Source: Bacillota bacterium
GTDB taxonomy: Bacteria > Bacillota > Bacilli > Paenibacillales > NBRC-103111
Length of the DNA: 14,635 nt
Assembly (NCBI GenBank): GCA_023393235.1
Contig: JAEWMH010000123.1
Coordinates: 1 to 14,635, forward strand
Reading direction: 5' to 3'
The notes beneath the pieces are model-generated. The model was not told where the DNA came from, searched no databases, and saw nothing but the letters and a program-made list of their open reading frames with translations. Numbering within the stretch: position 1 is the first letter of the stretch; every line of letters starts with the position of its first letter. Positions 6,942 to 12,873 of this stretch are shown here, piece after piece. The position numbers and the translations under genes are program-made.

Positions 6942-7238
6942 TCAGCCCTCGGTTAGCCTGGATACCAGCCAGACCACAGCGGCAAAACCGGCGGCAGGCA
7001 GCACTGCGGCAGCCCAAAAAACGGCTTTCCATCCGGGATAGGGAGTGCGTTTCCAGATCACCCCAAGCAGCGGGTCCGTGTTATGGGTGACATTCATATC
7101 CGAGTTGGGAGCGGCTTGGGCAGGATGCATCTGGCCTGCCTCCCGCGATGCGTTGTCATTTACATGGATCTTCCCTTTTTTCCAGCCGATGCGGTAGCTG
7201 ATTTCTCTGTCGGATTGGGATTGCTCCGGCAAGGTCAC
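6942..7238 (-). CDS. Small single-span membrane protein of unknown function
   Basis: I do not recognise the family. The 98-residue protein has a polar N-terminal half (MTLPEQSQSDREISYRIGWK...) and one C-terminal membrane segment, AVFWAAAVLPAAGFAAVVWL (about residues 72-91), followed by a short VSRLTEG tail. This is consistent with a tail-anchored protein with most of its mass on the cytoplasmic side. The start is GTG 7238, with AGGAGG eight bases upstream; no in-frame ATG competes there. The gene lies 46 bases upstream of the three-helix membrane gene on the same strand, so the two are likely co-transcribed and may act together at the membrane. It is divergent from the SDR gene. Confidence 0.7.
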   Translation of the reverse strand: MTLPEQSQSDREISYRIGWKKGKIHVNDNASREAGQMHPAQAAPNSDMNVTHNTDPLLGVIWKRTPYPGWKAVFWAAAVLPAAGFAAVVWLVSRLTEG

Positions 7239-7354
7239 TGCGGCGGCCTCCTTTCATAACCTATGGTTTTGCGTTAGGCTACTTCTATAGTATTCCAAGC
7301 CGATCTCAAAAAGCAACGCTTTTGGTGAAAGGGATAGAGTCATTTCAGACGATT

Positions 7355-7364
7355 GTGGTAATAT
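7355..7364 (+). promoter_or_regulatory. Candidate extended -10 promoter of the SDR gene
   Basis: TGTGGTAATAT contains TG, one base, then TAATAT (7359-7364), an extended -10 form. No convincing -35 lies 16-18 bases upstream. It would give a leader of about 30 bases before ATG 7399. Confidence 0.28.
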
Positions 7365-7398
7365 GTTGGTAGTCTATCTTTCGGAGGGAGGTTGGCGA

Positions 7399-8163
7399 AT
7401 GGCGAAAACAGCTCTTGTGTCAGGAGGCGCCCAAGGAATCGGCCGCTGTGTGGCGCTGCGTCTGGCCGAAGCGGGATATGCCGTGTCCCTGTGCGATACG
7501 GACCGGGAAGCCGGGCTGGAAGTCATCCGGATGATTCATGAGGCGGGTGGAACGGGAATCTTCTGCTGTGCGGATATGGGTATCCGTGAGGATGTGGAGC
7601 GGTGGTTCCGGGTAACGGCTCTGGAGCTGGGAGACATTCACGTGCTGATTAACAACGCCGGCATCGGAAAAAATGCGCCTATGCTGGAGCTGTCTGCGGA
7701 GGATTGGAGCCGGGTGATAGCGGTGAATCTGACCGGCACCTTCCTGGCCTCCCAGTTGGCTGCAAGACGGATGCGGGATCAGGGTACAGGCGGCAGCATC
7801 GTCCATGTCGCCTCCACCCGCGCATTGATGTCCGAACCGGGAACAGAAGCCTATTCGGCCTCCAAAGGCGGCATTCTGGCCCTGACCCATGCCATGGCCG
7901 TCAGCCTCGGCGGATACGGAATCCGCGTGAATGCGGTAAGCCCCGGGTGGATTGAGACCCGGGATTGGCAGCTGGGCTCCCGGTCGGTCACCCCTTTCCA
8001 CAGCGAAAAGGACCGGCTTCAGCATCCCGTAGGCCGTGTGGGCTCTCCGGAGGACATTGCGGCTGCCTGCCTCTATTTATGCGGGGATGCGGCGGGGTTC
8101 GTCACCGGGCAGAATCTGGTGGTGGACGGCGGGATGACCGTCAAGATGATTTATGAAGAGTAA
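7399..8163 (+). CDS. SDR family NAD(P)-dependent oxidoreductase
   Basis: Classical short-chain dehydrogenase/reductase of 254 residues, the usual length. Seen here: the nucleotide-binding loop SGGAQGIG (residues 8-15), acidic residues D35 and D37 near the end of the second strand (CDTDRE), which favour NAD over NADP, NNAG at 85-88, the catalytic Ser139 (HVASTRA), Tyr152 and Lys156 (YSASK), and VSPGWIET after the fifth helix. The C-terminus GQNLVVDGGMTV is typical of glucose/3-oxoacyl-type members. The substrate cannot be set from sequence. An in-frame ATG at 7363 overlaps the likely -10. ATG 7399 has GGAGGGAGG about seven bases upstream and begins at the family N-terminus, so it is chosen. 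The stop is followed directly by the structured element at 8168-8300. Confidence 0.93.
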   Translation: MAKTALVSGGAQGIGRCVALRLAEAGYAVSLCDTDREAGLEVIRMIHEAGGTGIFCCADMGIREDVERWFRVTALELGDIHVLINNAGIGKNAPMLELSAEDWSRVIAVNLTGTFLASQLAARRMRDQGTGGSIVHVASTRALMSEPGTEAYSASKGGILALTHAMAVSLGGYGIRVNAVSPGWIETRDWQLGSRSVTPFHSEKDRLQHPVGRVGSPEDIAAACLYLCGDAAGFVTGQNLVVDGGMTVKMIYEE

Positions 8164-8314
8164 GGAGCTGCGAGGAAATTAGTACCCGCTTTTGCTGACA
8201 AAATCTCCATGGTTTTGGGAGTTTTGTCAGCAAATTAGCGGTACTTAAGCGTTTGCGAAAGCAAACACCACTTCGTAAGCATAAGCTTATTTCGTCGCAG
8301 TCTCTAAGGAACTG
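8161..8314. repeat. Structured intergenic element: outer stem, three hairpins, flanking direct repeat
   Basis: An outer stem joins CTGCGAGGAAAT (8168-8179) to ATTTCGTCGCAG (8289-8300) with one mismatch. Inside are three hairpins. (1) AGTACCCGCT (8181-8190) pairs with AGCGGTACT (8237-8245) with one bulged C, and continues into a perfect 13-bp stem, TTTGCTGACAAAA (8191-8203) with TTTTGTCAGCAAA (8222-8234). (2) GTTTGC-GAAA-GCAAAC (8251-8266) has a GNRA tetraloop. (3) TAAGC-ATAA-GCTTA (8276-8289). No T-run follows, so it is not an ordinary terminator. TAAGGAGCTG (8161-8170) and TAAGGAACTG (8305-8314) flank it as a 9/10 direct repeat. This could be a small mobile palindromic element or a structured RNA between the SDR and EamA genes. 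No other copy is in the window. Confidence 0.75.
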
Positions 8315-8358
8315 TTTGTAGTGTAGTGTCATGACATCTGGAGAGGACCTGATCATTC

Positions 8359-9282
8359 ATGTGGTTGTTATTGGCGGCTTCGGCTGCAGTCTGTTTCGGC
8401 TTAAGGGGGATTCTATACCAATGGACCTCCCGGCAGCCGGCGGACCGGAATGTGCTGCTGTTCGGCGTGTATGCCTGCGGAGCAGTGGTGGCTTTGGCTT
8501 TGAATCTGTTCTGGGGACAGCCTTGGACGGCGGGTGCGGCAGTTGGCATCGCCATGGGGCTGTTCTCCTTTGTGTCCAACTCCGCCATGCATAAGGGCTT
8601 TGCTGTGGGCAAGGCCTCCCTGGTGGCGCTGTTGGTGGGACTGCCTCCACTCATTGTCGTCCTGGCGGCGATGGTGCTGTGGAAAGAACATCTGAGCATG
8701 GGCCAAACCTTATGCTTTGTAGTGATTCTGGGCGGCGGCCTGCTGGTCAAAAGCGCCGGGGGCCTGAGCCTGCGCAATATGGAAGGCGCCCAATGGGGTC
8801 TTTTGGCTATGGTCACCTTCGCCTTTACGGACTTATCCAGCAAACAAGCCGCATTATCCGGCGGTGAAACACTGCCCACCCTTGTGCTTATGTATGTAAC
8901 CGGCAGTCTGCTGTTCGCCATTTCCGCCGGTATGGACCGGAGGCGGCAGCTGGCTTCGGCTGCCCGGGGAGGCACTGATGCAGCCCTGGCCATAAAGGAA
9001 ACCGCAGCCGCCGCAGAAGGAATGCAGTCGCCGCGCTGGAGTTTCGGCAAAACCGTGGGAATCGGCATGGCCGTTGGCGTCAGCAATATCTCCGGGATGA
9101 TCCTGATGATGCCTGCTATGAAAATGGGCATCACCGGCCTGGTTTCCGCCATCGTGGCCCTTAATGCGCTGATTATTATGCTGTACGCCTGGATCATCCT
9201 CCGGGAGCGGGTAAAGCCTATGGAGCTGGCCGGGATGATTCTGGCTTTCGCCGGGGTACTGGCTTTACGGCTGCTGGGGTAA
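8359..9282 (+). CDS. EamA/DMT superfamily transporter
   Basis: Drug/metabolite-transporter type permease, 307 residues, about ten hydrophobic helices in two EamA halves. The first half (about 1-130) ends with the signature LPPLIVVLAAMVLWKEHLSMGQ. The second (about 235-307) ends with NALIIMLYAWIILRERVKPMELAGMILAF, written here only in part: the 'ER' after the ninth helix and the final GMILAFAGVLALRLL are typical. Between the halves is a longer than usual polar loop (about residues 190-230: DRRRQLASAARGGTDAALAI and onward), Ala- and charge-rich. The substrate is unknown. The ATG at 8359 is the first possible start because a TGA lies in frame seven bases earlier; a GGAGAGG lies about 12 bases upstream, a rather distant ribosome binding site. 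It may share a transcript with the SDR gene. Confidence 0.88.
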   Translation: MWLLLAASAAVCFGLRGILYQWTSRQPADRNVLLFGVYACGAVVALALNLFWGQPWTAGAAVGIAMGLFSFVSNSAMHKGFAVGKASLVALLVGLPPLIVVLAAMVLWKEHLSMGQTLCFVVILGGGLLVKSAGGLSLRNMEGAQWGLLAMVTFAFTDLSSKQAALSGGETLPTLVLMYVTGSLLFAISAGMDRRRQLASAARGGTDAALAIKETAAAAEGMQSPRWSFGKTVGIGMAVGVSNISGMILMMPAMKMGITGLVSAIVALNALIIMLYAWIILRERVKPMELAGMILAFAGVLALRLLG

Positions 9283-9340
9283 CGCTGCAGGCTGATGTCG
9301 GCGCTTTATGTCACGGGCATATGCCGCGGGAGAACTGCTT

Positions 9341-9530
9341 TAGCGGAAGTGTTTTTCCGCTATCGGTGCCGTGGTAGCCTATATAGGAGGAAAAGCGGAA
9401 ACGATTTTCCGCTTTTCCTTCTTTTTTATGGTTTGGCGGACGCAGTTGGCCTGATAGCGGAACTAGCTTTCCGTTATCGCCAGTTGGGCCGGGCATCATT
9501 TCAGAATAGCGGAAAATTCCTTCCGGGATT
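9341..9530. repeat. Four-palindrome array A (TAGCGGAA-N6-TTCCGCTA)
   Basis: Four palindromes share an 8-bp stem and a six-base centre. Copy 1 is 9341-9362 (centre GTGTTT). Copy 2 is 9393-9414 (ACGATT), stem extended to 10 bp. Copy 3 is 9455-9476 (CTAGCT), one G-T pair. Copy 4 is 9507-9528 (AATTCC), right half degenerate (TTCCGGGA). Centre-to-centre distances are 52, 62 and 52 bases, near whole numbers of DNA turns. The 30-, 40- and 30-base spacers share no obvious sequence. A matching array lies at 14394-14584. Confidence 0.85.
9391..9427 (+). terminator. Terminator formed by palindrome copy 2 of array A
   Basis: AAAAGCGGAA (9391-9400) pairs perfectly with TTCCGCTTTT (9407-9416) around six bases and is followed by CCTTCTTTTTT. 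It can end the EamA transcript 109 bases after its stop. The other palindromes have no T-run, so termination is not the common role of the repeat. Confidence 0.55.
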
Positions 9531-9591
9531 CTGAGAAAACACGCCCCCGCCAATTCATAGGCTCCTGGCAATAATATTTGGTTATAATCAT

Positions 9592-9619
9592 CCGCTCCCC
9601 TGCAGAAGCGGCTTTTTTT
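9592..9619 (+). terminator. Short hairpin with T7 run
   Basis: CCGCT (9592-9596) pairs with AGCGG (9607-9611), followed after one C by seven T (9613-9619). The stem is short but GC-rich. It lies after array A and just before the RsgA-type leader, so it may insulate that leader from upstream transcription. A TATAAT (9583-9588) just ahead has no -35 partner. Confidence 0.5.
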
Positions 9620-9630
9620 GCGTATACTAG

Positions 9631-9848
9631 GGGGTGTCTGATAACGTCGAGGGAAGCCGATTATAGCGAAATTTCAGACACGCTTCACCGACTTACCCCA
9701 ATATGATATTTCGGAAGGATGATGTTGTATGCACTTGCTGACGAATGGAAAAGACGGCCGCAGGTGTCCGAGGCTGGAGGTCTTGTCCTGACCGCATGTA
9801 ATCGGACTCCTGCGAAGAAAACCGGCTCGGTTCCACCGGAACCCGGCC
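9631..9848 (+). promoter_or_regulatory. Candidate structured leader RNA of the RsgA-type gene
   Basis: About 250 bases between the T7 hairpin and TTG 9881 have no ORF but many stems. GTGTCTGA (9634-9641) pairs with TCAGACAC (9674-9681). GTCG and GAAGC (9646-9657) pair with GCTTC and CGAC (9683-9692), crossing the first stem, so a pseudoknot or two alternative folds. GCAGGTGTCCGA (9760-9771) pairs with TCGGACTCCTGC (9802-9813) with one mismatch, enclosing GGTC/GACC. GGTTCC-ACC-GGAACC is at 9829-9843. TATACT (9623-9628) is a possible -10. It matches no riboswitch class I can recall. Confidence 0.4.
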
Positions 9849-9880
9849 ACCCTAATTTATCTTGGCAGGAGGAATAAGCA

Positions 9881-10948
9881 TTGAACGATTTTTTGACACA
9901 GTGGGGCTGGCGCCCCTTATTTGAAGAGGAAGCGGATGTTTACCGGGCTCAGGGATGTGTTCCCGCCCGTGTCATATTGGAGCATAAGCATATGTACCGG
10001 ATCGTCTCGGAGAACGGTGAATATTTGGCGGAGGTTACCGGCAAGTTCCGTTATCAGGCGGACGGCCGCGAGGATTTCCCGGCGGTGGGCGATTGGGTAA
10101 TGGCCAACCTCAGGGAATCCGACGGAAGAGCAACTATCCGCGGACTGCTCCCCCGCTTCAGCAAATTTTCCCGCAAGGTTGCCGGGGCAGTAACGGAAGA
10201 ACAAATTGTGGCGGTGAATGTGGATACCATCTTCCTGGTGCAGGCGCTGAATCAGGACTTTAACCTGCGCAGACTGGAGCGTTATCTGATCCTGGCCTGG
10301 GAAAGTGGGGCCAACCCCGTGGTAATCCTCAGTAAAGCCGATCTGTGTGAGGACCGGGACGAGTTGATGTCGCAGGTGCACAAGGTGGCTGCAGGAGTTC
10401 CTGTCCACGCCGTAAGCGCACTGGACGGAATCGGGCTTGAGGAGCTGGGACCCTACGTCGGCAAAGGAAAAACCGTGGCGCTTATGGGCTCCTCCGGCGT
10501 AGGCAAATCCACCCTGATTAACCGGCTCATCGGCCATGAAGCCATGGATACCGGAGGCATCCGCGAGGATGACGGCCGGGGACGGCACACCACCACCCAC
10601 CGGGAGCTGCTGCTTTTGCCTGACGGCGGACTGCTGCTGGACACACCGGGTATGCGGGAGCTGCAGCTGTGGGATGCCGACCAGGGCATAAGCGCAGGAT
10701 TTGCCGATGTGGAAACCCTGTCCGGCCAATGCCGCTTCCACAACTGCTCCCATAACCAGGAGCCGGGCTGTGCGGTTCAAGCCGCCCTGCAGGACGGCAC
10801 CCTGGAGGAGGAGCGTTACAACAGCTATCTGAAGCTCCAGAAGGAGCTGGCTTACCTGGCGCGCAAGGAAGATAAGCAGCTACAGCTTCAGGAAAAATCC
10901 AAGTGGAAGCAGATCCACAAGCAAATGCGCACCCATAAGCCGCGTTAA
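9881..10948 (+). CDS. rsgA: Ribosome small-subunit-dependent GTPase A (RsgA/YloQ family)
   Basis: Circularly permuted GTPase that helps late 30S subunit maturation. 355 residues: an N-terminal OB-like domain (about 35-110, with FPAVGDWVMA near 65-74), then GTPase motifs in permuted order: G4 as SKAD (151-154; usual N replaced by S), G1 GSSGVGKST (203-211), a switch region GRGRHTTTHREL, and G3 DTPG (254-257). The C-terminal zinc site has C284, C289, H291 and C297 (CRFHNCSHNQEPGC). The tail after it is long and basic (KSKWKQIHKQMR). The start is TTG 9881, with AGGAGG eight bases upstream. It stands alone, not beside a kinase/phosphatase pair as yloQ does in Bacillus, so it may be a second paralogue. 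A stem-rich leader precedes it and a terminator follows. Confidence 0.92.
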   Translation: MNDFLTQWGWRPLFEEEADVYRAQGCVPARVILEHKHMYRIVSENGEYLAEVTGKFRYQADGREDFPAVGDWVMANLRESDGRATIRGLLPRFSKFSRKVAGAVTEEQIVAVNVDTIFLVQALNQDFNLRRLERYLILAWESGANPVVILSKADLCEDRDELMSQVHKVAAGVPVHAVSALDGIGLEELGPYVGKGKTVALMGSSGVGKSTLINRLIGHEAMDTGGIREDDGRGRHTTTHRELLLLPDGGLLLDTPGMRELQLWDADQGISAGFADVETLSGQCRFHNCSHNQEPGCAVQAALQDGTLEEERYNSYLKLQKELAYLARKEDKQLQLQEKSKWKQIHKQMRTHKPR

Positions 10949-10965
10949 GACCCGTTAAGACCCGG

Positions 10966-11028
10966 AAGCCCTTTTTCCCGGCAGCAGCAGGCCAACACCT
11001 GCCCGTCCGGTGGAAAAGGGCTTATTTT
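10966..11028 (+). terminator. Terminator of the RsgA-type gene
   Basis: AAGCCCTTTT (10966-10975) pairs with AAAAGGGCTT (11014-11023), with CC/GG continuing after one bulged T, followed by ATTTT. It begins 18 bases after the stop codon. A 10-base tandem copy GTTAAGACCC (10944-10953 and 10954-10963) straddles the stop just before it. Confidence 0.7.
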
Positions 11029-11055
11029 GATCAAAATCGTCATGTCCCGTTAAAA

Positions 11056-11095
11056 TTATACGTAAAATTTACATCCTGATAATCATCTGTTAACT
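11056..11095 (+). promoter_or_regulatory. Candidate Pho box upstream of the alkaline phosphatase
   Basis: PhoP of Bacillus binds direct repeats like TT(A/C/T)A(C/T)A at about 11-base steps. Here TTATAC (11056-11061), TTTACA (11068-11073), a poor unit ATAATC (11079-11084) and TTAACT (11090-11095) fall at 12-, 11- and 11-base steps, 75-115 bases before the start codon. A -10 is not clear. The site fits phosphate-starvation control but the match is partial. Confidence 0.38.
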
Positions 11096-11169
11096 TCTCC
11101 CGCTTAAAATCAATCTTGGATACAGTAATGATAAATTTTACTATTAATTGATTGGGAGGAATTTCGAAC

Positions 11170-12795
11170 ATGCAAATCAAGCACAAGCAAACAGCGGCCT
11201 TTTTGCTTACAGCCGCCATCGGTACGGCAGGCATCACCGCAGCCGGAGCAGCACCGCAGGAGGCGGCCCAGCCCGCCGTCAAAAACGTGATTATCCTCAT
11301 TCCCGACGGCATGAGCGTAGGCGGAACCACACTCACCCGTTGGTATAAGGGTGCTCCCCTTGCACTGGACGAAATGGCCTCCGGGCTGGTACGTACATAT
11401 TCCTCCGATGCGGCCATTGCGGATTCCGCTCCGGCAGGCTCCGCTTTTGCCAACGGGCACAAATCCCATACCGGCTTTGTGGGAGTCCTTCCGGACGTGG
11501 CCAATATGCCGGGTCTTGCTCCCATTGCCGAGGCGGACAAGCGCAAGCCGGTTGCCAGCGTCCTGGAGGCCGCCAGACTGGCCGGCAAATCCACAGGGGT
11601 CATCGCCACCTCGGAGATCATGCATGCCACACCGGCGGATTTTTCCGCCCATTATCCGGACCGCAGCCATTATGACGCTTTGAGTGAGCAGCAGGTATAC
11701 GCCGGAATGGACGTGGTGCTGGGCGGCGGCGCCAAGTTCCTTGCAGCGGAAAACCGGAAGGACAAGGAAAATCTGATCTCCGAAATTGAACGCCTGGGTT
11801 ATGATTACCTGACCACCCCCCAAGAGCTGGAAAGCTCCAGCGCAAGCAAGATCTGGGGCATGTTTGCTCCCGGTGCCATGGCCTATGACATGGACCGCAG
11901 TCCGGACAAGGAGCCCTCTCTTGCGCAAATGACCCAAAAGGCCATTGACGTGCTGGCCAAAAATGACAAAGGCTTTTTCCTCATGGTGGAAGGCTCCAAG
12001 GTGGACTGGGCGGCCCATGCCAATGATCCGGTGGGGATTATCAGCGATGTGCTCTCCTTCGACGATGCTGTCAAGGTTGCACTGGATCATGCCAAAGCCA
12101 ACAAGGATACCGCAGTCATTGCCGTCACCGACCATGGTAATGGCGGTTTGACCATCGGCAACAAGGACACCACCAAAACCTATGACAAAGAACCCTTGTC
12201 CACCTTCCTCGCCCCTCTGCAAAAAGCCAAGCTTACGGGAGAAGGACTGGAATCCGTTCTGAATGCTGACCGTTCCAACGTCAAGGAGGTAATGGCCGAA
12301 TACTTCGGGATTACGGATTTGACGGAGAAGGAGGCAGCCGCTATCAAGAGTGCAAAAGCTGGAAGCCTCAACTATACTGTCGGGCCGATGATCAGTGACC
12401 GGGCCAGAATCGGCTGGACCACAGGCGGACATACCGGTGAGGATGTTGTCCTGTACAGCTACTCCCCCAACGGTGACCGTCCTATGGGAGTAATCGAGAA
12501 TACTGACATCGCCAAATATATGGCCCGTATGCTCAATGTAAGTCTGGAAGAGGCCACCAAGCAGCTCTTTGTTCCGGCCAGAGGCGCTTTTGAAGCCAAG
12601 GGTGCAGCCGTGGTCTGGGAGGACAATCAAGGTAATCCGTATATTACGGTGACCAAAGGCAATACGGTGCTTAAACTCCATGTGTTCAAAAATACCGCCG
12701 AACTTAACGGGCAGGCCGTAACGCTGAAGGGCAATGTGATTTTTAACGGAATCAGCGCATTTGTGCCCCAGGATGCGGTTGATCTCATTCCTTAA
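11170..12795 (+). CDS. Secreted alkaline phosphatase with C-terminal stalk-like domain
   Basis: Hydrolyses phosphate monoesters outside the membrane to release phosphate. 541 residues with a signal peptide: MQIKHK, a hydrophobic run, likely cleavage near residue 28 (AAGAA). Active-site features follow the PhoA family: D46 (IPDGMS), nucleophile Ser86 (ADSAPAGSAFANG), metal ligands E274, D279 and H283 (MVEGSKVDWAAH), D321-H322 (VTDHG) and H421 (TTGGHTGED). After about residue 465 comes a second domain, FVPARGAFEAKGAAVVWED and then VLKLHVFKNTAELNGQAVTL, which resembles the copper amine oxidase N-terminal-like repeat used by Bacillota surface proteins, perhaps for wall attachment. ATG 11170 has GGGAGGA nine bases upstream; a TTG at 11152 lies before that site and is rejected. 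A Pho-box-like region precedes it. Confidence 0.93.
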   Translation: MQIKHKQTAAFLLTAAIGTAGITAAGAAPQEAAQPAVKNVIILIPDGMSVGGTTLTRWYKGAPLALDEMASGLVRTYSSDAAIADSAPAGSAFANGHKSHTGFVGVLPDVANMPGLAPIAEADKRKPVASVLEAARLAGKSTGVIATSEIMHATPADFSAHYPDRSHYDALSEQQVYAGMDVVLGGGAKFLAAENRKDKENLISEIERLGYDYLTTPQELESSSASKIWGMFAPGAMAYDMDRSPDKEPSLAQMTQKAIDVLAKNDKGFFLMVEGSKVDWAAHANDPVGIISDVLSFDDAVKVALDHAKANKDTAVIAVTDHGNGGLTIGNKDTTKTYDKEPLSTFLAPLQKAKLTGEGLESVLNADRSNVKEVMAEYFGITDLTEKEAAAIKSAKAGSLNYTVGPMISDRARIGWTTGGHTGEDVVLYSYSPNGDRPMGVIENTDIAKYMARMLNVSLEEATKQLFVPARGAFEAKGAAVVWEDNQGNPYITVTKGNTVLKLHVFKNTAELNGQAVTLKGNVIFNGISAFVPQDAVDLIP

Positions 12796-12814
12796 TGGAC
12801 TATTTATCGTGAAA

Positions 12815-12856
12815 AAAAGGCAAGGCAGCCGGATTACTCCGTGCTCCTTGCCTTTT
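12815..12856. terminator. Bidirectional terminator between phosphatase and COG0523 genes
   Basis: AAAAGGCAAGG (12815-12825) pairs perfectly with CCTTGCCTTTT (12846-12856). On the minus strand it is followed by a longer T-run (seven T in all), so it is stronger for the COG0523 gene, whose stop lies 17 bases away. On the plus strand it follows the phosphatase stop by 19 bases. Confidence 0.85.
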
Positions 12857-12873
12857 GAGTGTATTGGAGAGGA

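Larger units (their letters stand above)
9283..9880. other. 598-base gene-free region with palindrome array, terminator and leader
   Basis: No believable gene lies here. From left to right it holds a four-palindrome array (9341-9530), one copy of which can act as the terminator of the EamA gene; a second short terminator (9592-9619); and a stem-rich leader running up to the RsgA-type start. The short open frames crossing the array only reflect repeated palindrome sequence. Confidence 0.7.

Noticed and set aside
9341..9530. CRISPR array
   Set aside because: Repeat, variable centre and spacer look superficially CRISPR-like, but the repeats are short 8-bp dyads, spacers alternate 30/40, and no cas gene is present.
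9295..9571. Small ORFs on both strands over array A
   Set aside because: Their peptides mostly translate the palindromes, and no ribosome binding site or conservation pattern supports them. The same holds for the minus-strand ORF at 14348-14593 over array B.
9631..9880. T-box, ydaO (c-di-AMP) or other known riboswitch in the RsgA-type leader
   Set aside because: I looked for the T-box GGGTGG motif and remembered cores of common riboswitches on both strands and found none that fit. Hence it is only called a candidate leader.
10944..10963. Tandem 10-base repeat at the RsgA-type stop codon
   Set aside because: Only two copies and no effect on the reading frame; most likely a replication slip of no consequence.
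11110..12681. A 523-codon minus-strand open frame across the phosphatase gene
   Set aside because: It is exactly antisense to a complete alkaline phosphatase with all active-site residues, and its translation shows no recognisable domain or signal.
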